From Pirellulales bacterium (GTDB lineage Bacteria > Planctomycetota > Planctomycetia > Pirellulales > JACPPG01): 64,000 bases of DNA. The notes beneath the pieces are model-generated. The model saw only the letters and a program-made list of their open reading frames with translations, made no database searches and had not been told where the DNA came from. Positions 26,147 to 35,543 of this stretch are shown piece after piece (positions within the stretch are counted from its first letter, which is position 1; each line of letters opens with the position of its first letter). The position numbers and the translations under genes were made by a program. Location of the stretch: contig DASYDW010000100.1 in assembly GCA_036499395.1 (NCBI GenBank), positions 62,001 through 126,000 of the forward strand. Reading direction: 5' to 3'.

Positions 26147-27061
26147 ATGGATCGTAGGCAATTCGTCGGCGCAACGATTCTCGTCATCCTGTCGGTAGGC
26201 ATTCCGGCCCCGGCCGCGCAGCCGGCAAAAAGTTGGCTGGGGCGGCGCGTGCTCCCCAAAGAACGCTGCGAGATTTCGGCCAATGGCGTCGTGGTCAATT
26301 TCCGATCTTTGACCTTTCCGCTGGTCGTGCAAAGCGTCAATGGCCCCTGGCTGTGGGTCGGGGATGACAAAAAGGGATGGGTCAAAAGCAGCCAGGTCGT
26401 GACGCTCGACGAGGCCGTGGCGTACTACACCCGTCTCATCGCGCGCCGGTCGGACAACGCCTGGGCGTACAACTTTCGGGCCGTTGCCTGGCAAGAGCAG
26501 GGGCAACTCGATCGGGCCATCGCCGATTTCAGCGAGAAGCTGCGACTAGTGCCTACAGCGGATAGCTACGCCAATCGCGGCGCTGTGTGGCAGGCGAAAG
26601 GAGAATACCATAAAGCCATCGACGATTACGACCGGGCCCTGGGCGTGAATCCCAATTTCCACATCGCTTTTGCCAAGCGTGGTGACACGTGGCGCGCGCA
26701 GGATGAGTACCAAAAAGCGATCGACGATTACAACGAGGCCATCCGACTGGATCCCAACGATTCGGCGGCGCACGACGGTCTTGCTCTACTGCGTGCAAGC
26801 AGCCCCGACGAGAAGTATCGCGACGGGGCCGCCGCGGTGCGGCTTGCGACAACGGCTTGCGAACTCAGCGGCTGGACGGTCGCCGATAAGCTGGCCACGC
26901 TGGCCGCCGCCTATGCCGAATGCGGCGATTTCGACCAGGCCGTCAAATACCAACAGAAAGCCATCGACCGGCAAGGCGACGATGCCGACGCGACAAGCGA
27001 GGCCCGGCGAAGGTTGCAGTTGTACACCGAAAAGCAGCCATTTCGTGCCACCGCGAAGTGA
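26147..27061 (+). CDS. Exported TPR protein with an SH3-like N-terminal domain
   Basis: A 304-residue product with a signal peptide (FVGATILVILSVGIPAPAAQ). Residues about 29-82 look like a small SH3-type beta barrel (WLGRRVLPKERCEISANGVV then GPWLWVGDDKKGWVKSSQVV). Four to five TPR units follow, including AWAYNFRAVAWQEQGQLDRA, SYANRGAVWQAKGEYHKAID, HIAFAKRGDTWRAQDEYQKA and KLATLAAAYAECGDFDQAVK. This layout recurs in planctomycete proteins; it suggests a periplasmic protein-protein interaction role. No enzyme motif. The gene converges on the large carboxypeptidase-regulatory-like gene. Confidence 0.85.
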   Translation: MDRRQFVGATILVILSVGIPAPAAQPAKSWLGRRVLPKERCEISANGVVVNFRSLTFPLVVQSVNGPWLWVGDDKKGWVKSSQVVTLDEAVAYYTRLIARRSDNAWAYNFRAVAWQEQGQLDRAIADFSEKLRLVPTADSYANRGAVWQAKGEYHKAIDDYDRALGVNPNFHIAFAKRGDTWRAQDEYQKAIDDYNEAIRLDPNDSAAHDGLALLRASSPDEKYRDGAAAVRLATTACELSGWTVADKLATLAAAYAECGDFDQAVKYQQKAIDRQGDDADATSEARRRLQLYTEKQPFRATAK

Positions 27062-27086
27062 GTCGCTTAGGCGTCGCAACTGGCAC

Positions 27087-28985
27087 TCACTTTTTCTTTA
27101 ACTGCCTCTCGAGTTCCTTCGGCATTTTGAACTCGATGTAGGTGCCCGACTGCCCCAAAACTTTGGCCCGCACCGGACGTTCTGCCAGCGGAATCGCGGT
27201 AAGTTGGACGTCGGCCGTTTCTCCGGCCACGACTGCAACCTCCACAGGAGTCGCTTCGTCAAACCATTCGCCAGCGCGCCAGCGGGCGCGAACCTTCTGC
27301 GTCGTGGCGCGGACGCATTTTAGCTCAAAAGTTCCATCCTCGCTCGCCGTCGTCGTGGGCACGAACATGCGATTCTCCAGCCCGTCGGTCGCATGCGCTT
27401 CGATATTGCACAAAGGAATCGGCTTGCCATTTTCATCAACAACCTTGCCACGAATCGTGCCTGGTCGGGTGAGCTGTAATTGGACGTCGTTGAGTTCAGC
27501 CCCCGGCTTGGTCGAGACGGGCGGCAGCACGCCGTTGGCCCAAGTGCGTTGCTCACCATACGATCCGTCATGCGCCATCAGGTTGTATTGCGCCTGATTG
27601 CTGGCCGGCAGGAAAAGCTCGAATCTACCCTCGGGTCCGGTGCGAACTGTGAGACGGGTATCGCCACTGATCGATCCGCCCGAGCCGCTTAACGCGGGGG
27701 CGACGGTGGCGCCTTCTACCGGATTTCCTTCAGGGTCGATGACGGTACCACGAACGCGGACAGCCCGCTCGAGCTCGATCTTCGCGGTCGGCATCGCCGC
27801 GACAACGTTGAAATGCAGATAGTTAAAGTTGCGTTGCCATCGCGGATTCTCGATTTCGAAGTGGCGTCGGCTTAATTCGTTCGTGCATTGCTCGGACCAC
27901 CAGCGTGCATAGCCAGGAGCCTGGACTTCGACCTCGAGATGGCCCGGCAGCAAATTGGGGATGATGACCAACCCATCCGCGTTAGATCGCCCGACCGGTT
28001 CCTTTTGATCGCTGGACCGGATGCGGACGTCCGGGATTGGCTCACCGCTGTGGGCGTCAACGACGACAGCGCGGAAGGCAATACCCGGCCGTAGCGTGAA
28101 ATCCAATTTGTTGGCGCCGGCATGGATAGCCTGCTGTGAAAGCCTTTCAATCCCGCGCTCGCCAGCGATGATCTGAAAGTCGTAGGCGTCGGGCTGTAGG
28201 AACATGTGAAACTCACCGGTTTCATTTGTCACGGTGTGGGTGGACATACCCGGAACCATTCCTTGATCCGCATGCTTATCGCTTTGAATCGCTTTCAGCC
28301 GAGCGTGTGAGACGATATCCCCCTCAGCGTCGCGTACGACGCCGGTCAAAAACGTCCGTTTGCCGAGCGCGACTACCAGACCGGGTTTACCCGTCGGTTG
28401 ATGGACAAACATTTCCGGTGAATAACCGGCTTTAAAGAAACGGACGGCAACCGTTCGATTTCGCTCCAGTCGCTGGATGCGAAACGTTCCGTCTTTGCTC
28501 GTCATAGCTTTATGCGAGCTTTCGCCCCAGGTCTGTACGGCAACTCCTTCTAGCGGGGTGCCCTGCTCGTCGACGACCCGCCCCGCCAACTCATCCGTGT
28601 CGATGTTGCTCGGTGCTGCGAGCCCAGGATTCACGATCGTCGGAAGGCGTACCTCGGTGAGTTTTTCAGCGATAACAAAGTTCGTTTCGAAGTGCATGCC
28701 GGAAGTCGTTTCGACCTGCACCGATTCCATACTCCCCGCATGAAACGGGTCACCGGCACCCATGCGGAGTTCGAAGCGCCCCTGCGCATCCGTTTCGCAA
28801 GTGGCGTCCCACGCTCCGCCTTTGAGGCTCTGGCGCAGAAGCCGGGCGCCGGCTAACGGTTTACCCTGCACGTCGACAAGCATGCCGACCAGCCGATCCG
28901 GCGCGACCTGCGGTTCATTGGCTAGGGTGAGCGTTGCCAGGCTCACCAGGGCTAAGAAAACGGACAGTGGAATGAATCGGCGCAC
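27087..28985 (-). CDS. Secreted carboxypeptidase-regulatory-like protein (CarboxypepD_reg repeats)
   Basis: A 632-residue exported protein made of repeated beta-sandwich domains of the carboxypeptidase regulatory type. Each shows the pattern G.V.D..G.P..GA.V: GMLVDVQGKPLAGARLLRQS, GRVVDEQGTPLEGVAVQTWG, GVVRDAEGDIVSHARLKAIQ, AVVVDAHSGEPIPDVRIRSS, GTVIDPEGNPVEGATVAPAL, GKVVDENGKPIPLCNIEAHA. The start is placed at GTG 28985, where a signal peptide begins (RRFIPLSVFLALVSLATLTL); an in-frame ATG at 29060 adds 25 residues that look non-coding. Neither has a clear ribosome site. Such proteins are abundant in planctomycetes and of unknown role, presumably structural or carbohydrate binding. Confidence 0.85.
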   Translation of the reverse strand: MRRFIPLSVFLALVSLATLTLANEPQVAPDRLVGMLVDVQGKPLAGARLLRQSLKGGAWDATCETDAQGRFELRMGAGDPFHAGSMESVQVETTSGMHFETNFVIAEKLTEVRLPTIVNPGLAAPSNIDTDELAGRVVDEQGTPLEGVAVQTWGESSHKAMTSKDGTFRIQRLERNRTVAVRFFKAGYSPEMFVHQPTGKPGLVVALGKRTFLTGVVRDAEGDIVSHARLKAIQSDKHADQGMVPGMSTHTVTNETGEFHMFLQPDAYDFQIIAGERGIERLSQQAIHAGANKLDFTLRPGIAFRAVVVDAHSGEPIPDVRIRSSDQKEPVGRSNADGLVIIPNLLPGHLEVEVQAPGYARWWSEQCTNELSRRHFEIENPRWQRNFNYLHFNVVAAMPTAKIELERAVRVRGTVIDPEGNPVEGATVAPALSGSGGSISGDTRLTVRTGPEGRFELFLPASNQAQYNLMAHDGSYGEQRTWANGVLPPVSTKPGAELNDVQLQLTRPGTIRGKVVDENGKPIPLCNIEAHATDGLENRMFVPTTTASEDGTFELKCVRATTQKVRARWRAGEWFDEATPVEVAVVAGETADVQLTAIPLAERPVRAKVLGQSGTYIEFKMPKELERQLKKK

Positions 28986-29150
28986 GGCAAAATTCTGTGA
29001 CGAAGAGTGGCCGGAATACGGACAGCGGTTCACTATAACCGCAGTCCGGGCGCGAAACATTATGGACGACCGGATGTTTTGCAGCGCCCCGCCCGATCGT
29101 GGGCGCGAGATCGTTCGCCAGAAGTCGGCGGCGCTAGATCCCCAGAGGTC

Positions 29151-30443
29151 TCAGCGACGCGTCTTTTCGCGGCCGGGCATATGCTGTGCCGCGATTGTTG
29201 CCTGCCGTAGTTTTAAGGCCTGATAGACGACCTCGGCAGCCAGGTCATTGCCGCGATCGTTCAAATGGCCCAGGGCACCATAGTGCAGCAGCTCGTCATC
29301 GAAGGCCTGAGAATGATGCGGCGCCGCGGCGCGAAATCGGTCGGTCATCAAGATCAATGGAAAGTCAGCCGCCTGAGCGATCGCGGCGAGCCGTTGATCG
29401 GGAAAGCGCTGTTCCATCGACTGTCTTGCCGCGGCCGCGACGATCTCGGGCCAGGTATCGTCGTAGATCTGCACGCCAAACGGGATGACGGCGAGCAAGA
29501 AATCGGTGCCGTCGGCACGGACTTCTTGTGCCATTGTCTGCACGAGCGTCTCGGTGATTTTCCAGGCGTGGGCCAGGTTTTCGCCCGGCGCGGTGCAGAA
29601 GATGCCGATCCCGCCCGATTCAACGGAGCTAATGTCATGGCCAGCGCGGGTGGCCAGGCTGAGCGCTCGTCCGCGGACGATGTTGATCGCTCGCTGCGTG
29701 GCGTCTTTCTGCCAGACGTAAAAGCGGCTGTAACGATTGAGCCATGAATTGAGTTGCGCACGGCCCGGCACGAGTGGAATTTGAACGAGCTCGCCGTCGT
29801 CATTCACATCGAAATAGATACGTCCACGGTTGCTGGTCAGGCGTTGGCAGTTATCGCCGAAATCGTTGGCCACGCAGAACGCGCAAATGACGATATCGGG
29901 CTGGAACTTGCGCACCAGCTCTCGATAAAGCACCAGTTCCTGTCCGGTGCTCGAGGCCGAGATCCCGAAATTCAGCACTTCGAATCGTGCATCTGCCGGC
30001 GAGGCGTTCAACCGGTCAGCAAGCCGGCATACGAGTGTCTTGTCTTCGTCGGTCGCGACGGCCGCGATCATCGAGTCCCCCACGACCGCGATGCGCCGCA
30101 CGCCGGGACGCTTTTCGTACGGAACATCCGGACCGCGCATGCCGTGGTGATTGAAACGCAAAAGGACGTCACGATCCGACTCGGGAATATAGACCGAGCC
30201 GGCAAAGTTGGGGCAATAAATCATGCCGACCTTCGCGTCGTTGCAAAGTAGAGGGGGCACGACGTGCGAGAAAAGGCGCGTCACGCCTTCGGCGGCCAGC
30301 AGTGCGAAAACGACCGCGGCTAGTGACAGGGCGAGCTTCGACGCCAAATGCGCGCAGCAGTGCTTCCTCTTAGGTGCGAGTTGCGAACCATCGGCGGCCT
30401 TACCCGATGAGTCGTAAGGCGCATTGCTGGAATCGATTTGCAT
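29151..30443 (-). CDS. Membrane-anchored SGNH/GDSL-type hydrolase
   Basis: A 430-residue protein with an N-terminal signal anchor (LASKLALSLAAVVFALLAAEGV, about 33-54). The SGNH blocks are visible: block I RIAVVGDSMIAAVATDEDKT (Ser of GDS), a Gly-containing NFGISASSTGQE, the Asn block VCAFCVANDFGDNC-type segment, and a final HLNDRGNDLAAE with the catalytic His (in place of DxxH, HLNDRG). Family members deacylate or deacetylate lipids and polysaccharides, for example in cell-wall polymer O-acetylation. It lies alone between a carboxypeptidase-regulatory-like gene and rho; substrate unknown. Confidence 0.85.
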   Translation of the reverse strand: MQIDSSNAPYDSSGKAADGSQLAPKRKHCCAHLASKLALSLAAVVFALLAAEGVTRLFSHVVPPLLCNDAKVGMIYCPNFAGSVYIPESDRDVLLRFNHHGMRGPDVPYEKRPGVRRIAVVGDSMIAAVATDEDKTLVCRLADRLNASPADARFEVLNFGISASSTGQELVLYRELVRKFQPDIVICAFCVANDFGDNCQRLTSNRGRIYFDVNDDGELVQIPLVPGRAQLNSWLNRYSRFYVWQKDATQRAINIVRGRALSLATRAGHDISSVESGGIGIFCTAPGENLAHAWKITETLVQTMAQEVRADGTDFLLAVIPFGVQIYDDTWPEIVAAAARQSMEQRFPDQRLAAIAQAADFPLILMTDRFRAAAPHHSQAFDDELLHYGALGHLNDRGNDLAAEVVYQALKLRQATIAAQHMPGREKTRR

Positions 30444-30676
30444 AACGCGGGAGATCTAACTCTCAGGCAAGGAGTTGACCCGAGACTGCCACGCGAGCCG
30501 AGAAATGACGTATTGCGCGAATGCGCAGAGGCCGCTTTTAGCAGGCAACTCGACGGCGGACAACGGCAAAGCCAAGCTTAGGGGCGCAGCGCGAAAACGC
30601 GCAAGATAGGCGCGAACCAAAGCACCGCGAATACTACATTGACGCGCGCCGTGCTAGCAGTGCTGTGGGCCTGGCG

Positions 30677-31990
30677 TTAGTCGGCAACGCGTGAACCGGC
30701 AATCAGTGCAATGAAGTCTTTGTTCGACTTGAACTTGCCCAACTGCTTGGTGAGCTGCTCCATCGCATCGACATGATGCATGCTCGACAGCGTGCGACGC
30801 AGCATGGTGACGGCGTGCAAGGTGTCGGGTTCGAGCAGCTTTTCTTCGCGCCGCGTGCCCGATTGCGAGATGTCGATCGCGGGCCAAACGCGCCGATCGG
30901 CCAGCTTGCGATCGAGGACCAATTCCATGTTGCCGGTCCCCTTGAACTCTTGGAAGATCAGTTCATCCATCCGGCTGCCCGTATCGACCAGGGCCGTAGC
31001 AACGATCGTCAGTGAGCCCCCTTCTTCGAATACGCGGGCCGTGGCGAACAGCTTCTTGGGAATGTCGAGAGCCTTGATGTCGACGCCGCCCGACATGGTA
31101 CGGCCGGTATTGCCGACCCACTTATTGAAGGCGCGGGCCATGCGCGTGATCGAATCCATCAGCAAGAACACGTCTTGCCCCATTTCGACCAACCGCTTGC
31201 ACCGCTCGACCACCAATTGTGACAGCCGCACGTGACTTTCGACGTCACGATCCAAGCTGCTGGCGATGACCTCGCCCTGCACGCTGCGGCGCATGTCGGT
31301 GACTTCTTCGGGCCGCTCGTCGACCAGCAGCACGAACAGCTTGACCTCGGGGTAATTGGCCGAGATAGCCTGGCTGATTTGCTGCAGAAGAATCGTCTTG
31401 CCGGTGCGCGGCGGAGCCACGATCAGGGCTCGTTGGCCCTTGCCGAGCGGGGTCAGCAGGTCCATCACGCGCGGACTCAACGGTTGACCGCCGGTCTCGA
31501 GACGTAGCCACGATTCGGGATTGATTGGTGTGAGGCCGTCGAAGTTCTTGACGAGGGGATAATCCTCGGGCTTCATGCCGTCGATATCGATGATCTCTTT
31601 CAGCCGCGGGCCCTCTTGCTTGCGGCTGTGCTGCACCATGCCGTTGACGAGTACCCCTTCGCGCAGGCGGTACTTGTCGATCATCGTGCCCGGCACGAAG
31701 GGGTCGGTCCGTTCGCGCTGGTAGTTGTTGTTGGGGTCGCGCAGGAAGCCATAGCCGTTGGGGTGCAACTCCAGGACGCCGGAGGCCGGTTCCAGAGGAA
31801 TGGGCTCGCCGTTGTCGGGTTGCTCGGGCGCGGGGTAATAGGGACGTTCGCCGTTGACTGGTCGCGGGCGATGCCCGCCACGGCCACGATGCCCATTGTT
31901 ATGGAAGTGGCCGCCGCCCCCCCCGCCTCCTCCACCGCCACCGCCCCCACCTTGCCGCCCACGTCCACGGCCGCGCTTCTTTTTCGTCAT
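30677..31990 (-). CDS. rho: Transcription termination factor Rho
   Basis: A 437-residue RNA-dependent ATPase helicase. After a Lys/Arg/Gly-rich, probably disordered N-terminus (residues 1-45, including a 14-Gly run), the RNA-binding cold-shock-like domain is about 67-120 (SGVLELHPNGYGFLRDPNNN). Walker A is VAPPRTGKTILLQQ, the Walker B region is DVFLLMDSITRMARAFN, the Q-loop/R-loop segment is GNTGRTMSGGVDI and the arginine finger region is DTGSRMDELIFQEFKGTGN. The start codon is preceded by GGGTGAG. A long leader (about 465 bases) with a promoter at 32463-32490 lies upstream, which could allow autoregulation as known for E. coli rho. Confidence 0.97.
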   Translation of the reverse strand: MTKKKRGRGRGRQGGGGGGGGGGGGGGHFHNNGHRGRGGHRPRPVNGERPYYPAPEQPDNGEPIPLEPASGVLELHPNGYGFLRDPNNNYQRERTDPFVPGTMIDKYRLREGVLVNGMVQHSRKQEGPRLKEIIDIDGMKPEDYPLVKNFDGLTPINPESWLRLETGGQPLSPRVMDLLTPLGKGQRALIVAPPRTGKTILLQQISQAISANYPEVKLFVLLVDERPEEVTDMRRSVQGEVIASSLDRDVESHVRLSQLVVERCKRLVEMGQDVFLLMDSITRMARAFNKWVGNTGRTMSGGVDIKALDIPKKLFATARVFEEGGSLTIVATALVDTGSRMDELIFQEFKGTGNMELVLDRKLADRRVWPAIDISQSGTRREEKLLEPDTLHAVTMLRRTLSSMHHVDAMEQLTKQLGKFKSNKDFIALIAGSRVAD

Positions 31991-32462
31991 GTCTCACCCA
32001 AGAAAGGAACGCTGTATTGCGCGCAGCAGCTGATCGAATCGTTCAGAAACGCGCGCGCAATTCAAGCGGCATGTTTGGTTCCGCACCAAACTCACAGAAT
32101 GGACCGGCAGGATGTGGTCCCGTCGACCCTTTACCCAGAAGTCAATTCCCGTCCCCAGGACAACAATCAAGTGGACGAAAATCGTGTAACCAACGCAGCG
32201 AACCGCTCTGCTGCCGTGCAGAATCTCTTGCCACGGTCACGCTCTAAGCGAGCGCATGCAAAGCGAGCACCAGGAACTCGTGTACGGATGGCCTAACTGA
32301 AGAAGCGCCCGTCTTCCAGACTGGGAAACTGAGCGGCCTCGATCGTAAGGCCCAATTCGCTCCCCCCCGAGATCACACTCTCGCACTGGGGGCGACTCGC
32401 GATTCACTCGGCTCGCGAGTTTTGAAGCACCTGTATCTCAGATAGCTTCCTGAACTAAGGCA
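31991..32462 (-). promoter_or_regulatory. Long untranslated leader of rho
   Basis: If the promoter at 32463-32490 is used, rho mRNA has a 5' leader of about 465 bases. It contains a perfect 8-bp inverted repeat, ACTCGCGA (32395-32402) and TCGCGAGT (32413-32420), with TTTT following on the opposite strand. No open frame in the leader is convincing. In E. coli, rho autoregulates through premature termination in a leader of similar size. Confidence 0.5.
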
Positions 32463-32490
32463 ATCTTAGCCACACGTGCCGCTATGTCAA
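32463..32490 (-). promoter_or_regulatory. Promoter candidate for rho
   Basis: On the minus strand TTGACA (32490-32485) is a perfect -35 hexamer, and TAAGAT (32468-32463) matches the -10 consensus at four of six positions with a 16-base spacer. The only gene downstream on this strand is rho. No other gene boundary explains it. Confidence 0.55.
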
Positions 32491-32728
32491 GCGATCTGGG
32501 GGGGATTTCTGTGGCTCCTCGGTTGGTCGCGGCCGCCTGACCGGACCCGGAGCAGCATTCCCGCGGAACGGATTTTTTCGGCAAGTCGTGGACTGATCCT
32601 AATAATCGGCCGGCTCGCGGCAATCACTTTATTTTCTACGATCCGGATGAACCGAATTGCCGATAAATAAGGGCACGCCGCCTCTCACGGTTCAGAGGCT
32701 GGCATTCCGGCACACAAGGATTCCGGCC

Positions 32729-33859
32729 ATGCTTGCGGTTCGCTGCTGGCGTTCGGCTCTAGTGGTTTTGTTACTGGGATCGCGCTGCCTGGCGGCCCCG
32801 GGTGGCTTTACGTGGGAGTCCGATCTCGAGGCGGCCAAACAAACGGCCGCCCGCACCAATCGCCTGGTGGTCATCCATTTTGGCGCGCCCTGGTGCCAGC
32901 CCTGCCAGCAGCTGGAACGCGACGTCTTCAGTCAGCCGGGCTTCGGCAGCGATCTGACGGCCAACTACGTGGGCGTGAAGCTCAACTACGACTCGTTTCC
33001 TGCCACGGCCCGACAGTATGGCGTGCAGTCGATTCCGACCGACGTCGTGATCACGCCGCAGGGGCAGTTGATCGAACGTGTACAAAGCCCGCTCTCGAGT
33101 ACGGAATATTCCACATCACTGACGCGTGTGGCCAATGCGGCTCGCGGCGGTCAGTCCCCCGCAGGGGCACAAGCTCAATCGGCGGGCCTGGTTCAATCTT
33201 CTGGCCCAGCGGCAGGGGCTGCTTCGAATCCAACCAGCGGCGGTCGTTACGCGGATTATTTCAATCAGCCGAAAGCGCCCACGATCGATCCGAACAACAA
33301 CCCGTACACTCAGGCCTCGCAAGCGCAGACGGCTCCGCCGCCGAGCGCGGCGCCTCCGGCGGATCCTTATGCGGGACCTCAACTCGCGGCAGCTACTGCG
33401 CCGCCGGCTCAGCCTGGCGCGATGGCGCCCGGTGCCACGATGGGAAATCCAAGCGGTGCCGCGAAGCCGTCGGCGCAACTGGCGACTGCACCACCGCAAC
33501 TTCCGCCCGGCAATGCGCCGTTGGGTCTGGATGGTTTTTGCCCGGTCGCATTATCGGAGAGGCATGCTTGGGTGCCAGGCGACTTACGCTGGGGAATGCA
33601 ACATCACGGTCGCACCTACTTATTTGCCGGACCTGAAGAGCAGCAACGGTTTCAGGCGAATCCCGACCGCTACAGCCCGGTGATGGCGGGCAATGATCCG
33701 GTTCTGGCGTTGGATCAAGGACAGAATCTGCCGGGCAGCCGCATGTATGGCGTTTCGTACGCCGATCACGTGTATCTGTTCACCAGCGAGCAGACTCTGC
33801 AGATGTTCCAGCAGAATCCGAAGCGCTACGCCGCCGAGGCCGTGCAAGCGCGCCACTAG
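32729..33859 (+). CDS. Thioredoxin-fold protein with a C-terminal YHS-like domain
   Basis: A 376-residue exported protein. The signal peptide is AVRCWRSALVVLLLGSRCLA. Residues about 25-125 are a thioredoxin fold with active site APWCQPC and the cis-Pro loop SIPTDVVIT, so it is a potential periplasmic reductase. A low-complexity Pro/Ala/Gln linker (about 135-265) follows. The last 100 residues hold two YHS-like metal-binding blocks (FCPVALSERHAWVPG, HGRTYLFAGPEEQQRFQANP; then HVYLFTSEQTLQMFQQNPKR). AAGGA 8 bases before ATG 32729 fixes the start over an in-frame 32657. Role in copper or redox handling is inference only. Confidence 0.82.
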   Translation: MLAVRCWRSALVVLLLGSRCLAAPGGFTWESDLEAAKQTAARTNRLVVIHFGAPWCQPCQQLERDVFSQPGFGSDLTANYVGVKLNYDSFPATARQYGVQSIPTDVVITPQGQLIERVQSPLSSTEYSTSLTRVANAARGGQSPAGAQAQSAGLVQSSGPAAGAASNPTSGGRYADYFNQPKAPTIDPNNNPYTQASQAQTAPPPSAAPPADPYAGPQLAAATAPPAQPGAMAPGATMGNPSGAAKPSAQLATAPPQLPPGNAPLGLDGFCPVALSERHAWVPGDLRWGMQHHGRTYLFAGPEEQQRFQANPDRYSPVMAGNDPVLALDQGQNLPGSRMYGVSYADHVYLFTSEQTLQMFQQNPKRYAAEAVQARH

Positions 33860-33908
33860 GATCGACTCGGTCAGCGGCCGATGCAGGACGCACCTCTCGG
33901 GGCGTCGA

Positions 33909-35402
33909 TTAATCGTCGTGCCAATCCCGCGCGCGGGCCACGGCCTTTTGCCAACCGGTAAAAAGGCGATGCCGTGTTGCACCGTCGATATGGGGATCGA
34001 ACTCTTTTTCGAGCGCCCAATTGCGCGTCACATCGGCTGCGTCTTGCCATACGCCGACGGCCAGGCCTGCCAAGTAAGCGGCGCCAAGGGCGGTTGTTTC
34101 CGAGACGACGGGACGGCGTACTTTGACGCCCAAGACGTCGGCCTGAAATTGCATCAATGCGTTGTTGACGCTGGCGCCGCCATCGACCTTCAATTCCTTG
34201 AGCTCGATCCCGGCATCCTTCTGCATGGCCTCGAGTAAGTCGCGCGACTGATACGCCATCGAATCGACGGCCGCGCGGGCAATGTGCGCCGCCTTCGTGC
34301 CGCGCGATAATCCAAGGATTGCGCCGCGCGCGTAAGGGTCCCAATAGGGCGCCCCTAATCCAACGAAGGCGGGCACAAAATAAACCCCATCCGCGTCAGG
34401 GACCGATTGGGCGAGCGCTTCGACGTCGGCCGAGGACTCGATTATGCCCAAACCGTCGCGTAGCCACTGTACGACCGCGCCGGCGACGAACACCGAACCC
34501 TCGAGACAGTAGGTCACGCGGCCGCCGATTTTCCAGCCGATCGTCGTGAGTAGATTCTGCTGGGAGTCGACCGCTTTCTCGCCCGTGTTGAGCAGCATGA
34601 AGCAACCGGTGCCATATGTATTCTTCGCGGCTCCGACAGAGAAGCACGCCTGGCCGAAGGTGGCTGCCTGTTGGTCGCCGGCGTTACCGGCAATCGTGAT
34701 CGGCGCGCCGAAGAGTTCCGATCTGGTTTCGCCGTAAACCTCGGATGATTCACGCACCTCGGGAAGCATTTTGCGCGGAATGTCGAGGAGCTTTAGCAAC
34801 TCGTCGTCCCAATCGAGGGTGTGAATGTTGAAGATCATCGTGCGGCTCGCGTTACTGACATCCGTGGCGTGGATCTGTCCGCCGGTTAGCCGCCAAATCA
34901 AGTACGAATCGACAGTGCCGAAGAGGATCTCGCCGGCCTCGGCCCCACGGCGCAGGCCGGGAATGGTGTCGAGTAAGTACTTGATCTTCGAGCCCGAAAA
35001 ATAGGCGTCGACGACCAGCCCGGTCTTGCGGCGAATCGTTTCGGCAAGTCCGTCAGCCTTGAGGCGATCACAGATGTCGGCCGACACGCGGCTTTGCCAG
35101 ACGATCGCATTGGCCACCGCGCGGCCGGTCGCACGCTCCCAGAGAATCGTCGTCTCGCGCTGATTCGTGACACCGATGGCGGCAATGTCGGATGGGGCGA
35201 GCTGTGCGGCAGCGATCGCAGCTTTGGCAACGTCGAGCTGCGTGGTCCAGATCGCTTCCGGATCATGCTCGACGATGCCTGGCCTGGGCAGGATCTGTTC
35301 GAACTCTTCCTGTGAGCTGGCGACGATCCGCCCATCATGGCCAAAGATAATGGCGCGACTCGAAGTCGTTCCCTGGTCGAGCGCCAAGACATACTTGCCC
35401 AT
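33909..35402 (-). CDS. glpK: Glycerol kinase
   Basis: This FGGY-family kinase phosphorylates glycerol to sn-glycerol 3-phosphate in the cytoplasm. The 497-residue product matches the usual length. Seen landmarks are [20 protein letters not shown] (ATP-phosphate loop), [29 protein letters not shown] with the Arg-Glu that contact glycerol, [40 protein letters not shown] and the signature [23 protein letters not shown] 35402 is used because GGCGGGG lies upstream and homology begins there; a frame extension to 35462 adds 20 residues. No facilitator (glpF) or dehydrogenase lies nearby. Confidence 0.97.
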   Translation of the reverse strand: MGKYVLALDQGTTSSRAIIFGHDGRIVASSQEEFEQILPRPGIVEHDPEAIWTTQLDVAKAAIAAAQLAPSDIAAIGVTNQRETTILWERATGRAVANAIVWQSRVSADICDRLKADGLAETIRRKTGLVVDAYFSGSKIKYLLDTIPGLRRGAEAGEILFGTVDSYLIWRLTGGQIHATDVSNASRTMIFNIHTLDWDDELLKLLDIPRKMLPEVRESSEVYGETRSELFGAPITIAGNAGDQQAATFGQACFSVGAAKNTYGTGCFMLLNTGEKAVDSQQNLLTTIGWKIGGRVTYCLEGSVFVAGAVVQWLRDGLGIIESSADVEALAQSVPDADGVYFVPAFVGLGAPYWDPYARGAILGLSRGTKAAHIARAAVDSMAYQSRDLLEAMQKDAGIELKELKVDGGASVNNALMQFQADVLGVKVRRPVVSETTALGAAYLAGLAVGVWQDAADVTRNWALEKEFDPHIDGATRHRLFTGWQKAVARARDWHDD

Positions 35403-35543
35403 GCGAATCCCCGCCTTTTTCCAGAAGTGCATCACGCGCGAGCACCGTTGTGCCGCGACCACGTGGTCCAGATTCGAATGCTTTCCCGCGACCGGCCTAC
35501 AACATAATGGAGCCGGCGCGGGAAAACGATCCCCGCGATTGCA

